Notes under the pieces: generated by a model
The model's input: only the letters and a program-made list of their open reading frames with translations
What the model was told of the DNA's origin: nothing
The model's database searches: none
Translations under genes and position numbers: made by a program
From: Spodoptera frugiperda
Taxonomy: Eukaryota > Arthropoda > Insecta > Lepidoptera > Noctuidae
DNA length: 64,000 nucleotides
NCBI RefSeq assembly: GCF_023101765.2
Contig: NC_064236.1
Span: 13,666,993 to 13,730,992, forward strand
Reading direction: 5' to 3'
Shown: piece by piece, positions 44,690-57,005 of the stretch
Layout: each line of letters starts with the position of its first letter
Numbering within the stretch: position 1 is the stretch's first letter

Positions 44690-45533
44690 CTAGGTCGATA
44701 CAAAGAGTATACTCGAAGCGTGCCAAACTCGAACTCTCGAATTACTGATGCTGGCCGCTGCAAGCCTTTTTATAGGCGGTCGAGGCCGCGACGGGGACGC
44801 CGTGTGCGGGGAGGTGACGAGTCGGCGGTAGGGTTGGTTGAGGTGCGCGGGAGGGGCGATGGCTCGTCGCTGTGTTCGTCGCGTTACAGTGTCCCCCTCT
44901 GGTCCCAAAGTCGTCCCGGCGAAGAGACCAGGTGTTGCTTCCCCGGTTGTCTGCTGCTTCTTGGCACTGCCTCGTCTGCGCAAAGGTCTTTCTGGATTAT
45001 GTGGGTTAGAGGCTGAGCCTTGGTAAAGGCTCAGTGCAGAGGAATGGTAAATACCAAGTGGAGTTTTTGAGTCTGCTGGGTGTGCTACTTAAGAAGACGG
45101 CCCGTGCCGTCGCAGGATGACATAGCGGGCTGCGTTGCTAAGGCCGTGGGCCGCTACCAGGACGAGGTCCCAGGGTTGGAAGGCAGGCCGTCGGCGATCG
45201 TCGGTCCACTTCTTTCTTGCTACTTCTTTGTTCTCTTGCGCCTCTTTCGCTCTTTTTAGGGTATCTGCTAAAAGGGAGAGTTTAGGAGTTATACAAAATT
45301 TTCTGATAAAACTATTTGTCGAAGATCGTGTTTTACGTCGTCGCCATATGCCTTTAGTTCTTGACCAAATGTGAGATATGTGTGGTGTGTGCCCCGTACT
45401 ATGACCGTTTGCGTATGTGTGTTGTGTTCATGGCGTATCGGATGCTTGGCAGCCTTTCTGCCCAAGCACGGTGGTCGTCATCCACCAACATAGTAAGTTC
45501 AGTCTTCAGATCTCGGTTCTGTCTTTCGACTGG
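44690..45533 (-). pseudogene. Ty3/gypsy integrase C-terminal remnant
   Basis: On the - strand NRDLKTELTMLVDDDHRAWA and LPSIRYAMNTT match the end of the gypsy integrase core. AKEAQENKEVARKKWTDDRR, PWDLVLVAAHGLSNAARY and the segment TPLGIYHSSALSLYQ match the post-core DLV-x-HxLS and 'LGxYHxSAL' blocks. Stops and frameshifts break it. The SINE at 45534 interrupts the upstream side. No LTR is seen. Confidence 0.7.
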
Positions 45534-45730
45534 TTTTTTTTTGAGGGAGGAAAATCATCCAATGACTTCTCCACTTTGGGTGAGGTGGGAGGGAGTATCA
45601 AACTCTTACTGTTTAAAAACCACCCCATTCCTTGTCCTGCTTTAAGCCGGAGCCCCGGTAACCTTTTAGGTTGTCCGCAGCTCCGGATCGGGCATCAGCC
45701 CTACTGGGTGGTCTACATCTGTGGTGGTCT
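45534..45730 (-). repeat. SINE, family A, copy 2 (inserted in gypsy remnant)
   Basis: It starts with a T-run then GAGGGAGGAAAATCATCCAA, the complement of the family's 3' end, and reaches the 'ctgatgcccgatccggag' part. Copy 3 follows head-to-head at 45801. Confidence 0.75.
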
Positions 45731-45800
45731 CATGGCTCTTTAAAGGCGCGCGCGGAACGTGACGCGCCGCACGCACGGGTCTGTTTCTGGACGGGCGGCG

Positions 45801-45892
45801 AGTTACCCTTGCTAGGAAAGGCAGGAGTAGGAACGGGGTGGTTTTTAGTCAGTAAGAGTCTGACATTGGATGATTTTCCCCCCTCAAAAAAA
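45801..45892 (+). repeat. SINE, family A, copy 3 (partial)
   Basis: GGAACGGGGTGGTTTTTAGT, AGTAAGAGTCTGAC, then a shortened junction to ATTGGATGATTTTCCCCCCT and an A-run. It lacks the middle CTCCCTCTCGCC block found in copies 1 and 4. Confidence 0.75.
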
Positions 45893-46019
45893 GGGTATAC
45901 TTTTACGTTGGTACTGTTGCCATTTAGTGAGCATTTGATCATGAGACCCCAGGGAAATCGAGGGCACTCCTCAAATTATAAGTTACATATACCTTGTGGC
46001 GATACCTAGCAAGTAACAG

Positions 46020-46560
46020 ATGACAGTAGTTGCACATAGACTATCGACGAACAAATCAACGGATGACGTCATAAATATCCTGCATCGCACATGTAAAGTA
46101 TACATGCGAATAAACATAGATAGAAAATTCCAACTTCCAAATCTTCCTCAAGGCCCCGCGCTTCGTACGGAACGCGACCAAACGAGAGACCTCGGCGTAA
46201 AGCGTCGACGACTTCGTGCAGCGTGAGCACCAACATGTTCGAGCGCGCCGGTAAGTCGCGGCATGACCACCTTCGGGCGCTGGCGCCATATATAGATGCC
46301 CCCGACTTACACGGTCTGCCGCGAAACCTGGTCGAGCCGACCCACCCGACGCAGCCACATGATACCTTAGCTAGGGCGATACCTCCCCAAGGACACGACC
46401 ACGCGCCGCTACCCGCCTGCTGCTCGCCGGGCCAGCCCGGCTAGCGCGACGCTAGCGGCGCGACAACGGATGACATCGCATAAATCGCCCGCATCGCGGG
46501 CAGCGACATGAAACCGCCGAAACAGGCCTCGGCCTGGATCGCGCGTCCTCAGATCGGGGA
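46020..46560. other. GC-rich segment of probable LINE 5' UTR origin
   Basis: An island of high GC in AT-rich DNA. CCCACCCGACGCAGCCACA at about 46340 resembles CCACCCGATGCAGCCACACC at about 27665 in the 5' region of the antisense LINE. ORFs across it look like chance open frames. Confidence 0.3.
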
Positions 46561-46832
46561 CGTAGAAATTCCAACCCCAAATCTTCCAATTCCAAATTCC
46601 GTTTAGTTTAGGGTAAGTATTTAGTTTTTGGAAGTCGGTTTTTTTAAATGTATTTTAATTTTGTGTTATAACATGAAAATATTTATAGGTAGAGTCTGGC
46701 CAACGAAAGCTGAACAAAAAAAGCCGGCAATTTAAAAAAATCAAGAGCTGCTAACACTGACTATAGGCTGCTTAAACGGACTTGATATTTTTATTATTTA
46801 AGACTAATAGGTAATACGCCATATTTACCTAC

Positions 46833-46990
46833 ACTGCCTCGTTGGTCTAGTGATCGCTAGCGTGACTGCTGAGCAAGAAGACCTGGGTTTGATTCCCGAG
46901 ACGGTCAATGTGTTATTGGGTTTTTCCATCAGGAACTTCTCAGTAACAGTCAGGTAGTCTGGATTTGTAGCCGTATAGGACTTGCCATAT
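46833..46990 (+). repeat. tRNA-derived SINE, family B, copy
   Basis: GCCTCGTTGGTCTAGTGATC contains an A-box-like TGGTCTAGTGA. GGTTTGATTCC is a B-box match. TTTTTCCATCAGGAACTTCT and CAGTAACAG follow, as in the copy at 60402. Confidence 0.75.
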
Positions 46991-47039
46991 ATGTATATTA
47001 TTGGCATATACATAATAATATATTGGCATTGAAAAGGTA

Positions 47040-48132
47040 GAATAAAAAAATATTACTTTGTTTATTTTATGGAATTCATATTAATTAATTATGCTCCATC
47101 GTTCGCCTAAAATACAGCTACATGTCACTTTTTATAGGTTAGTTTTTGGAATTCTTCTGAGAGTTTTCACTCTTACATCTGAAGATATCAAATTATGTAA
47201 CAATATAATAAAAATAACTGGACTGTAAAATATTTGGTTATTGTACTCAGTCATACAATTCAAAACTGAATAAAATGCAAGGAAAGCATGCTGGTCATTA
47301 AACCATGTATAAAACTTTTAAACGTGACTAGTACTAAAACTAGTTTTATTTTATCCAATCGTGTTTTGACAGTGCTAAATTATTGCCATATCAAAAGTTT
47401 AGAAATTAGCCTGTGGACAGCTTTCGTTAGCTAGACTCTAACTACTAAATTAAAAAAAATATATGTAAAATAAAACATTTGGAGGCAACAAGTGGACCAC
47501 CCGTCGTCCACCCGTGATCAACGCGGTGAGCGAGGCGATTGTCAGTTGATGTAATGAGCCCGTATCTACAGAAGTTCACGTATTTCTGATTTATTTCTAC
47601 TGCTTGTATACAGAAGTTGTAGTGGTTTGGGAGCTTGTGGCGGGCTTGTCCAAAAATACATAAATTATAAGTACTAACCGCTCAAAGCGAGGCGGTGCTG
47701 GTCGGGTACCAGGTAGCTCTAATAACCGATGACCTTTAGTCCAATAGGGTATTTGGTTCCAATAAAGATAAAGCATTTTCACAAATTTAATAGCTGTGGG
47801 AACCGATATGTAAGATAACCTTTATTTGCGGAATGCACAGACCTTGTTATTGGTCGTGCTTGTGCAAGTGCACGTGATGCTAGTCAAATCAACACGTCCT
47901 CATTACGCTCCCCCCTCCTCCTCTATACTTATTATGTAAAACAGTTCTCAGCAGTCTACAAAGTAATTTGAATCATAATCATTGTGATAGGTTCTATCTT
48001 ACAGATTCGTTAGTAACCTGTATATTTAACTGTAAAATTAAATAAATAGTTACGTACTTTAATTAAAGAAGATTTAAAAATTATTCGACAGAAACGTGAG
48101 GTCTAACAAACTTTTTGACATAATATAATATA
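47040..48132. other. AT-rich intergenic DNA
   Basis: No gene or classified repeat was recognised. A few GC-richer bases near 47490-47530 and 47685-47710 have no coding support. Confidence 0.5.
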
Positions 48133-48929
48133 CTAGCGACCCGCCCCAGCTTCGCTTGGGTGCAATGGTGCTATATTATGCATGTATTATACATATTATT
48201 ATAAACCTTCCCCTTGAATCTCTCTATCTATTAAAAAATCGCATCAAATCCGTTGCGTAGTTTTAAAGATTTAAGCATACAAAGGGACATAGGAAAAGCG
48301 ACTTTGTTTTATACTATGTAGTGAAGGAATATTGTCTTTTAGGCAAAAACATTTGCTACCTATTTTTATACTGATACTAACTGACCCGGCAAACTTCGTA
48401 CCGCCTCAAACATTTTTTTCTCATCTCTTAAACCTATCTTGGACTTCCACAAATAATGCAAGCCCAACATTTGCCAAATCGATCCAGCCGTTCTCAAGAT
48501 TTAGCGAGACTAAGGAACAGCAATTGATTTTTATATATAATGTAGTCCTCACTTCGATTCTGCACTAAATTCGCAAAATATATAGTTTTTTAGGCAAACT
48601 CTTCTCAAAACACTCAGTGCCTTTTAATTTAATATTTGATCGAGCACATGGTCTACAATAACACAATGATAACAAAACATTTTTTTAATTTTGATCGCAG
48701 CGCTAACTGTCGGGACAGGCTAAAAATATTTGACACTGCGATGGTAGCGCCGTCTGTCGGATCCAATGTAAATAATTATAATTTTTTTTAATTTGATCGC
48801 AGCCCTAATTGAAATTAAAATTGAATATTATATATTGAACACACACAAAAAAATTCATCAAAATCGGTCCAGTTGTTTAAGAGAAGTTCAGTGACATACA
48901 CACTCACAGAAGAATTATATATATAAAGA
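48133..48929 (-). repeat. Cluster of Helitron-like elements in reverse orientation
   Basis: The left edge is A|CTAGCGACCC, with the hairpin CCCAAGC...GCTGGG when read on the - strand, and runs to about 48323. A second unit (about 48374-48545) starts with CTGACCCGGCAAACTTCGTA. A third ends at 48929 with GA|T, i.e. 5' TCTTTATATATATAATTCTT on the - strand. The third shares GTCACTGAACTTCT and GGACCGATTTTGATGAA with the Helitron at 40283-40521. Confidence 0.55.
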
Positions 48930-49439
48930 TTTCCAATAAAATTATAACTTAGAAAATTATAAAAGTTAGTTACACGAATTTGAACTCTATGTAGTATGAC
49001 AGACGTTTCTTTGTAGTTAGTGCAGGGCATTGTGGAGTGATTGGTGAAGGCGTGCTATGACCAACGAGAGATTGGTTGTTACACTTATTACCGTTAATTA
49101 CTCAATGATTATTGGTGCCGCAATAAAATATATTACGTATTATTATGTTGCTACCCACTCGATCAAGCGATTGAAACGCCCTTGACATAGACGTCTTAGG
49201 TTCGACTCCTGATGCATGCTACACACCTTACAACTTAACTGTGCAGTTCGACTGTACAGTTGAATGTAAGGCGGACAATTTTGAACGTTGCTTATTTTAA
49301 TACTATGAAAACTAATTCGACCTAAATAAGGAAATACCACTATTACGGCTCATTGGGATGATTTGATGGTAGTCAATCAAATCACATCAAAAGCTTATAT
49401 GTGGCCACTTTTGACCATTAAGAGAAGAGGCATTCACGA

Positions 49440-49600
49440 GAAGATTTAAGCATTAATCACCACGCTTGCTTGATGCGGGTTGGGAAATTATAAGGTCAGG
49501 TTTCCTCATGATTTGTTCCTTTACCGTTTGTCAGTGATGTCTAAATATTTTTTTAGAAAGTAAATCATAACGCTTCATCGTGCTTAAGAAGCGGGCGTCT
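49440..49600 (+). repeat. Dispersed repeat, shared with 59505-59620
   Basis: AGCATTAATCACCACGCTTG and TTTACCGTTTGTCAGTGATG-type blocks recur in the same order at 59505. The family is not named. Confidence 0.6.
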
Positions 49601-50999
49601 TATTAAGTATTATACCTCCGGCTCCTAAATAAAATATTTACTAATATTATGAATGTGAATGTTTATGTCTTTCTTCCATTTATATGTACATAGTAGGTTA
49701 GGAGACTAAAAGTGATATAGACAACCTCATTCCTTTCCGTTCAACATTTTCATTCGAAATTGCGGGCGAAGCCGCATGTAAACGTTAACTGTACTGTAAG
49801 ATCGTAGTAATATTAATACTGTGTACAATTCTAAATTCGGTATCAATACTCAGAAATTAATATGTTCATCGAAAAGCCCATTCGAGAAGGGATTGAATTA
49901 AGCTGGTATGTGAATTCCAAAGTTTATGCTAGTTCATATCTGTTTTAATACATACAAAGTCTTTATAGTTATGGAAGTTGATACCTAAATAGTAACAGTG
50001 CAATGGAAATTATATACACTGGTAACGTCAAGCTTTTTAATCACCAAAGGGATAGGCAGAAGCGCACGTAAGTATATAAACTGATGAATACTTTCCACCA
50101 GGTTTGTTAAGAGTCTATGAATAGGGGGCTAGGGGGTAATCCATATAAACCTATATTACCAAGCACAATACTTCCAGACTCAGTCCTATGCCATTATTAA
50201 AAAATTTAAAACATGGAAAACACCTCACAATCTAAAATAGTATGGTACCTATTCTAAAGATTAAAAGTTTGAAAATTCTGTCTTCTTCTAAACTCTACAG
50301 TGAAACTACGTAACAGCCGTCAGCGCAGGTAATGAGGTATCGCTCATAGTCGCCGGTGACTTTTATATTGCTGAATAACTTTATACTTTATTAAACTTAA
50401 GAGTCAACTGCTTTGGATCGTTATAAGTACTATCGGAAACAAATATTCTAGAAATTTTTCCTGTATTTTTATTGCTAGAATCGAGTTGGTTTAATTTCTA
50501 TTTTATTTAACGCTCGAGTAAAATGTTCATAAAGCATTTTGATTTCTACAATTTACAGACTATATTAAATATAATCTAGTCGTAATCTATTGTATTTTTT
50601 CACATAAATGTATTTAGAAAAAACAGATCATACCATTATGATTAAAAAGTTATTATAAAAAGCTGATTGATCACAATGAAATCACTAATTATAGTTATTT
50701 TACATGTACCCGTAAAGTTTTTGCATTTAGAACCGAGACTAAAGACTAATTTCATAAATGGATTCTGAAATAAGAATAATTACTTTATAATTTAACAATT
50801 AACACTATCTAGATATATTAAGAAAGAAAATTATTATTTTAAAATACAAAATACTAAGGAAAGAAAACTACGCGTAACCTAATAAAGGACAACTTTACAG
50901 AATATGCGGCCATATATAGTATTAGTTGCATAACAAAATTAATCAGTGTTGAATATATTGGGTATTAATTAATAAAAGTTTGCAAAACTTTGGTTGGAG
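49601..50999. other. AT-rich intergenic DNA with a weak Helitron-like fragment
   Basis: A segment at 49640-49785 (ACTAATATTATGAATGTGAA ... TTGCGGGCGAAGCCGC) resembles the dispersed 'actaatattat' repeat. Nothing else is recognised. Confidence 0.4.
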
Positions 51000-51679
51000 G
51001 AGTGGCGTCCGTAGCGCAGGCGCGGCGCGGTCTCGGTCAAGGTGATGCATCATGTGAACACGTTGGCGTGCGGACTCAGTTGCGTTACAGCACTATCGCA
51101 GTGCCATGTTCTGCATCCGTCACTGAACTTTCGCCTCGGACGTAGTTCTCGTGAGCAGGTGTTAGCGGAACCGCGTATCGCAGCTCATCCTCCGTGCATC
51201 GCACGTCTCTCCCATAAACTTTAGGGGTCTCTGACCCCGACCCAGTGATTTGACACTAGTTTTAAACTTTTTCGCGCCTTGGCGTAAGACGAAAGTGAAC
51301 TAAGTCGGACTATTGTTCACTTTCGTTAGTGTTTAAAGTAGTGCGTAGGGTTGTAGGTGTAGTGAAGTAGGATTATATTCCCGTTCTGTAGGTTTTTTCT
51401 CAAGTTTCTTAGTGAAAATTAGTGTTAAAAACTTTTTGAATATTAATTAAATGTTAGATAAAGTTTTAAATTTCTTGGTGTTAGATAAAGTTTTAAATTT
51501 CTTGGTGTTAGATAAAGTTTTAAATTTCTTGGTGTTAGATAAAATTTTAAATTTCTTGGTGTTAGATAAACTTTACGATTTCTTGGTGTTTTTATCGTAA
51601 GTTAGTTTTAGTAGTTTTAAATAAAGTGTTAAATAAATAAAGTTTTGCTGAGTTTTCGACCCCGGGAAGACAGCGCGAG
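51000..51679 (+). other. Candidate 5' non-coding exon with consensus splice donor
   Basis: A GC-richer block (51001-51320) leads into an A/T-rich leader and ends GCGCGAG|GTAAGTGAAA at 51679/51680, a perfect donor. The only ORF of note (51042-51224, 60 codons) lacks family features. The structure suits the promoter and first, non-coding exon of a rightward gene whose coding exons lie beyond the window. The exon start is not defined. Confidence 0.4.
51453..51587 (+). repeat. 27-bp tandem repeat, five copies
   Basis: The unit GTTAGATAAAGTTTTAAATT then TCTTGGT is repeated head-to-tail. The first three copies are identical, the fourth has one change and the fifth is diverged. It lies inside the candidate leader exon. 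Confidence 0.9.
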
Positions 51680-53435
51680 GTAAGTGAAAACTTTTTAAAT
51701 ATTTAATTAAAGTTTTCTTTTTATTTCTTACAACTATTTTTTGTTTTAAATATTTTTCTGTGCGTAGATATATTTTTTTAAATTTAATTTGCTCTTTATA
51801 TATTATTTGCTGTGCACGAATGTATAATTTTATTATTATTTGTAATTGCTAAAATATTCTGGCTCTGTTTAATGCGAATTCAATGTTGCATTATTTTGTT
51901 TAAAAAGTTTTGTCTCGTCTGCGAAATAATTCTATGCTCGCAAATAACAATAAACATATATAAAAGTCGATTTAAAAAATAAAAATGTCACAGGTAAAAG
52001 GCTCTATTAATTGAACTTGTGGGATGATTTAAATCGTAAGCAATGTACGTCTCAGGGAATATTTTAAAAAGAAAATAGAGCGAGCGCAAATGTCTGTAAA
52101 AATGATACTCTCCTACGCATTATCTTTTTTTACGCATCACTTTTGATTTATCAAAGAGAAAAGCAGAAGGAAACGAACACAAACGTATTACTAATTATTT
52201 TATGATTCCCAGAAAGTTCGAAGCTTAATTTATTAAAAAAGGGAACGAATGGACACTAGACCGTGGAAAACAAACTATTTTAATATATAAAAAAAAAACT
52301 TTTAAGACTTGACACAGGCAACGAGGATTTTGAAAAAATAAAGTCATTAATATTCTTTATGCAGTTTTGAGTTCTAAAATCTAACTTTTTCACTTTGTAC
52401 AATAAATACATAAAACTTACAATAAATACATAATACCTTGTTATGAAAGATAGGAATAGGAATATATAAAACAAAGCTACGGCCCTCTATGTAATATCAG
52501 TCCCACATAATGGAGTATTAACAAAGGCTAGAGTATTTAAGTATTTAATACTTTAAAATCGAACCACTTAATAATAGGAACAATTGAATTTGAGATCTGA
52601 AAAGCTCAGCTTACGCATTTGCGATCTAGAAATTAATAGTATTACGTTACCTGGGATTCAATGCCTACAATTTACTTTTATAAAGCACCAGCGCCTGAAA
52701 AAAAGATCTTTATTTAAAATATTAAAGATAGATTTGAGCGAATTTTGCTTGCTACGGGTAATATATAGGTCTAATGGGGTGGCTTTTGTTCAACAGTAGA
52801 AGTCTTTGAATGATAATGAAGATTATGTTATTAAAATTACCTTTGTTATATATTCGGAGTCTGAAAATTCGGTGTTACATATAAAATCGCTATTCGTTTC
52901 GATTCCTGATCCATTGGATTACGAGAGTAGAGGACTAGAGTATCTAACTCTGTGTTTGAGCACTTTACTGTGTCCTGTACGGTTGACTAGTCTTTGTTAA
53001 GATTGGCCGTCGTGACCCAAATCGGTAAAGGAAGTCACCACTATTATTTCGTAAAATACAAATGCAACTGCACCGCGAATCTTCTTTTTAAGCTTAGTTA
53101 GTAATAAAATAACGTAAATAGGGTGATACTAAAATAAAATACGTAATTACATTTGAATAAATAAGCGTAAAGTTTTTATGCACCTACTAAAATTAATTGA
53201 TAAATGAAACATTGAAACAATGAGTTTATTTTTGCAAATATGTTACAAAAGAGCTCACGTCAAAATTATTATAATATATATCAAAAAATCTAGATGAGTG
53301 CGGCGAAATGAAATGTATTGCTAATCAAATCTATACATATAATAAAATCGTAGAAAAGTGCTGTCTGTACATTGAAAATAAAAATAAAAAAAATAGCAGG
53401 GGTTATTGTTATGTCGATGTCGAACCCAAAAATGT
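51680..53435. other. AT-rich DNA, possibly first intron
   Basis: No exon with support. Two ORFs at 52584-53000 cover the decayed dispersed repeat motif GGTGGCTTTTGTTCAACAGT and are not convincing genes. Confidence 0.4.
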
Positions 53436-54775
53436 AATTAACTTTTTTTTTGTCTGTTTGTCTGTTTGTCTGTTTGTCTGTTTGTCTGTTCGTCTGTGCG
53501 CGCTAATCTCAGAAACGGCTGATCCGAGTTGGATGCGGTTTTCACGAATATATTGTGGGATGCTTAAATTTACAAGTGTTTGTTTCATGTCAATCGGTTC
53601 ATAAATAAAAAAGTTATGTCAAATTAAAGAATCACGTCGAACATTCTTTGCTTATACCATTAATCTCCGCAACTATTTGACGGATTTGGTTGAAATTTGG
53701 TACAGATATAGTTTAGAACCTTAGAAAGGACATAGATATATTTTTATTTCAAAAATCAAAAAATAAAAATAAGAAATAAATTATTTATAAATAATTCTAT
53801 GTCGATCGTTACACGACTTCGGTTCATGTTATTGTTTTAATTTATCGAAAAAAAAATAAATTAATTAAAAATAATATCAATACAATAAAACATTTAGTAC
53901 AAAGAAAATGCTCTAACGGAGTATAGATAATTCTATGTCGATCGTTACACGACTTCGGTTCATGTTATTGTTTTAATTCATCGAAAAAAGTAACTAGTAA
54001 AAAGGTATGAAAAAAATAATATCAATATAATTAAACTTTTAGTACAAAGAAAATGCCCGAACGGAGTATAAATAAATAATCCAAGTTGTCTTTGTCCTCG
54101 ATAGATGGCGTTGGGATCGAAATAGATCGCGCTATGGTTTCGTTACATTCATTTGGTTGGGTATTGGCCGAGCGCTTCGGTACTATCGTAGAAAAAGTGT
54201 ATTATCAGTCGTATGATTATTTGTCTGTAGTGGTCCTGCTGTTTCGTATATTCTAAATTGGTTTCGTTGTATTTGTCAATTAATAAGTTTATTTGTTGGG
54301 TTTTCCTGGTTTTTTGGTTAAACTATTTAACGTAGGTTTAGTTTGATATCGATTATTAGTAGTTACTGTAGTTAGTTTTTTTAATAAATTGTAAGTCTAA
54401 TTTATAAATTAATTAGATTAGATTTAAGTCGTTTCTTTTAAATTATTTAGTTCAAGCTTGGTTATTATAGCATAGAGGATATAGTATTATAGTTTCTTTT
54501 TTAATTGTTATAAATTCGTAATTCGTAGCTTTCTTTAGTTTTAAGTTAGTTTAAGTCCGTTTTTAAACTATTTTTTCAATGCCCTAAGTGAGTATACATC
54601 TATTAAATTCAAACGCAGAGCTCATTATGTTGATTTTTGAAGAGTTCCCTGGAATATCTTCCACATCTCATTTTTGAAGAGATCCCGCGAGATCGGGAAC
54701 TATGTGGTTAAAACCAAAAATTTGCCGGAAGTCACTATTCCACGCGAACGAAGTCGCGGGCAAAAGCTATTAATA
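53436..54775 (+). repeat. Helitron-like dispersed element with microsatellite and internal duplication
   Basis: (GTCTGTTT)n at about 53450-53490 is followed by GCGCGCTAATCTCAGAAACG, the usual inner start of a moth Helitron-like repeat. The 3' side reads CGAACGAAGTCGCGGGCAAA then AGCTA|T. An inner 136-base direct duplication (53791-53926 and 53927-54065) starts ATAATTCTATGTCGATCGTT. Confidence 0.5.
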
Positions 54776-56039
54776 ATAAAACATCAATGCCGATTGAAGT
54801 AATCGTGTTTTCAAACATTCTTCTTTGAAAGAGAATTCAAAGAAGATTGCTGAGATAAAAATTGTTAGAAATTGCATAATAGGGCTGAGGTTTGTTAGTT
54901 GGACTTGTTAGAAATTACATAATGAGGGTTATTAGTGGGACATAATAAATGAATATCTATTTTATTGGAGCTTTGAAATAACTGTTTCAAAGTAATCAAG
55001 GAAATTGGACGTAGGTAGTACTTAATTTTCTTTGCTGTTATTTTACGGAAGGTTAGGTTTATACAGAATAGTAAAGAATAATTTATTTGCAAAGAATGTA
55101 GGTACAGATTATTAGGTAATATAAAATTTAAAGTCCCTTGTACATTTTACCTGAGTGGTATCGAATTCCAACTATTCAATACTTTTTAGTCCTTTCCTTT
55201 TTGTAATCGGGGCAAAATAAACTTTAGTTGCAATTTTTCGTTCCGCAACTGAGAATTTCTTTAGTTTTCTATTTGTCTTCTATTTTAAATGTGAACTTTG
55301 ATTAAAAAAGGATTTTCCGCAACTGAGAATTTCTTCTTGTCTCCTGTTTTAAATGTCAAGTTTGATTAAAAATGCACAGATTTTTCAAATACTTAATTCT
55401 GATTTATAAAGTAAAGGTCTCAGACTTACTTAAGAAAATATTTTTTAAATTAAGGCACGGTCTTTGGTACTTTTTCTTTATAAGACTTATTTAAGACTTG
55501 AGATATTCCTTTATGAGCGAAATTAATAAAAAATCGATCTCCTTGCAAAGACTTTGGAGTTTCTGTGCAAAATCGACCTAGAGGTTTTAGATTAAGACTG
55601 TTTATTCATTGTGACCTATAAATAGTAGGTAGATGTACTTACTTAAGTAAGTGTACTAAAACTACTGCCAGCTCGTTAAGTAAACTTGCTACTGATACAA
55701 AGCCATCACTTTGCCATTACCTTCGGGGAATATGGGAACAATACTCGTATGATTGTTAATACATTGGAATCCAATTAATTCAATATGTATAAATGTCAAA
55801 GGCATAGTTGAAACGGCAGCGAATACCCCTTCTATTTCTGAGGGTATTATGAGAGTCGACTAAGGGACTATACGTTTGACAGAGACCAGGCAGCAGCGTT
55901 GTCTGATCATCCTTATATTCGTCACCAGTCACCACTCCTTTTGATGCCTCAGAGTCGGAAGAGCTGATGAAGAGACTATATGTTTTATTGTCTAATAAAC
56001 CTTATAAAATTCTGAGCTGCGATCTCCATACCGCCTGAT
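54776..56039. other. AT-rich intergenic DNA
   Basis: A short direct duplication near 55240-55360 (TCCGCAACTGAGAATTTCTT twice) is the only structure noted. Confidence 0.5.
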
Positions 56040-56262
56040 AGCCGTGGAGATTAAGATATTGTAGGGGTAAAATCTCAGATGGGGCCCAGTAGGGCTGATG
56101 CCTGATACGGTGCCGCGGACTACCTAGCGAGTTCATCAGGGCTCTAGCTCGAAAAGCAGGAGTAGGAACGGGGTGATTTTTAGCCAGTAAGAGTCTGACA
56201 CTCCCTCTCGTCTCGCCCAAGGCAAGAAAAGATATTTGATGATTTTTACCCTTTAAATAAAT
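56040..56262 (+). repeat. SINE, family A, copy 4
   Basis: GGCCCAGTAGGGCTGATGCC, GGAACGGGGTGATTTTTAGC, AGTCTGACACTCCCTCTCGT and a degraded TGATGATTTTTACCCTTTAA end. It is more diverged than copies 1-3. Confidence 0.75.
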
Positions 56263-56847
56263 GGTAAAGTCTCGTTCTGTTACGGGCTATTGGTAATGTG
56301 TATGTATGAGTGCTAAAGTTTGGATATTTGGTGAATAATTCAATATTTGTAATTAAACCGCAGCTAATTGGATGATCGGATTTACACCTGCGGAGATAAA
56401 TTATATTATTATTACGTTCATTTGTTAATTTCATTAGGAAGGTGTCCACTATTAAACTAAAGCCTCTTTTTTTAAATTATAATCATCGCCGCGTTTGTCA
56501 GTAGATTTCGGAATTTTAGAAACTACGGAAACAAATACTTTGGAAGATTTTTCGATTTGAAATATCGCACGATGTCACTTCTAAGTACTAAGTACTCCTA
56601 AACTTTGATACATTTTATCTAAGTATTATCTTTATATGATAAAATATGTTGTATCTAATATTTTATATTACGGTACCTAACTGACAGAGTAAGCAGATTT
56701 TTAATTTTCATTCCCCATCGTAATCCCTATTGAGACTGCGATACCTTACACAGCATCCATTGCCCAGCTATTGTGCCTTACGTATTGTGTGCTGCCGCAT
56801 ATAATCATATTATACAATATTACTTACAAACATATTTATTCTTTATA

Positions 56848-57005
56848 ACGTCACGCCTTTAATCCCCGAAGGGGTAGGCAGAGGTGCACACCCACATTTC
56901 ACAATTTATGTTGTAAGTCCCATGAATAGGTAGTGAGTCTATTGCCATATACCGGACACATTTCCAGACTCCGTGCTACCACTGAGAAATTTTCGAAAAT
57001 CCGAA
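56848..57005 (-). repeat. tRNA-derived SINE, family B, headless copy
   Basis: The segment from ACGTCACGCCTTTAATCCCC to ACTGAGAAATTTTCGAAAAT is nearly the same as 7361-7540. The tRNA-like head is absent. Confidence 0.7.

Noticed and set aside
46056..46444. GC-rich ORFs on both strands
   Set aside because: They overlap each other in a GC-rich repeat-like block. Long open frames are expected from composition, and similarity to the LINE 5' region is the better explanation.
52584..53000. Two consecutive + strand ORFs of 71 and 64 codons
   Set aside because: No start context, splice structure or family motif. The junction contains a dispersed repeat motif (CTTTTGTTCAACAGT).
53450..53490. Possible CRISPR-like or satellite array
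   Set aside because: It is a simple 8-base (GTCTGTTT)n microsatellite with no spacers.
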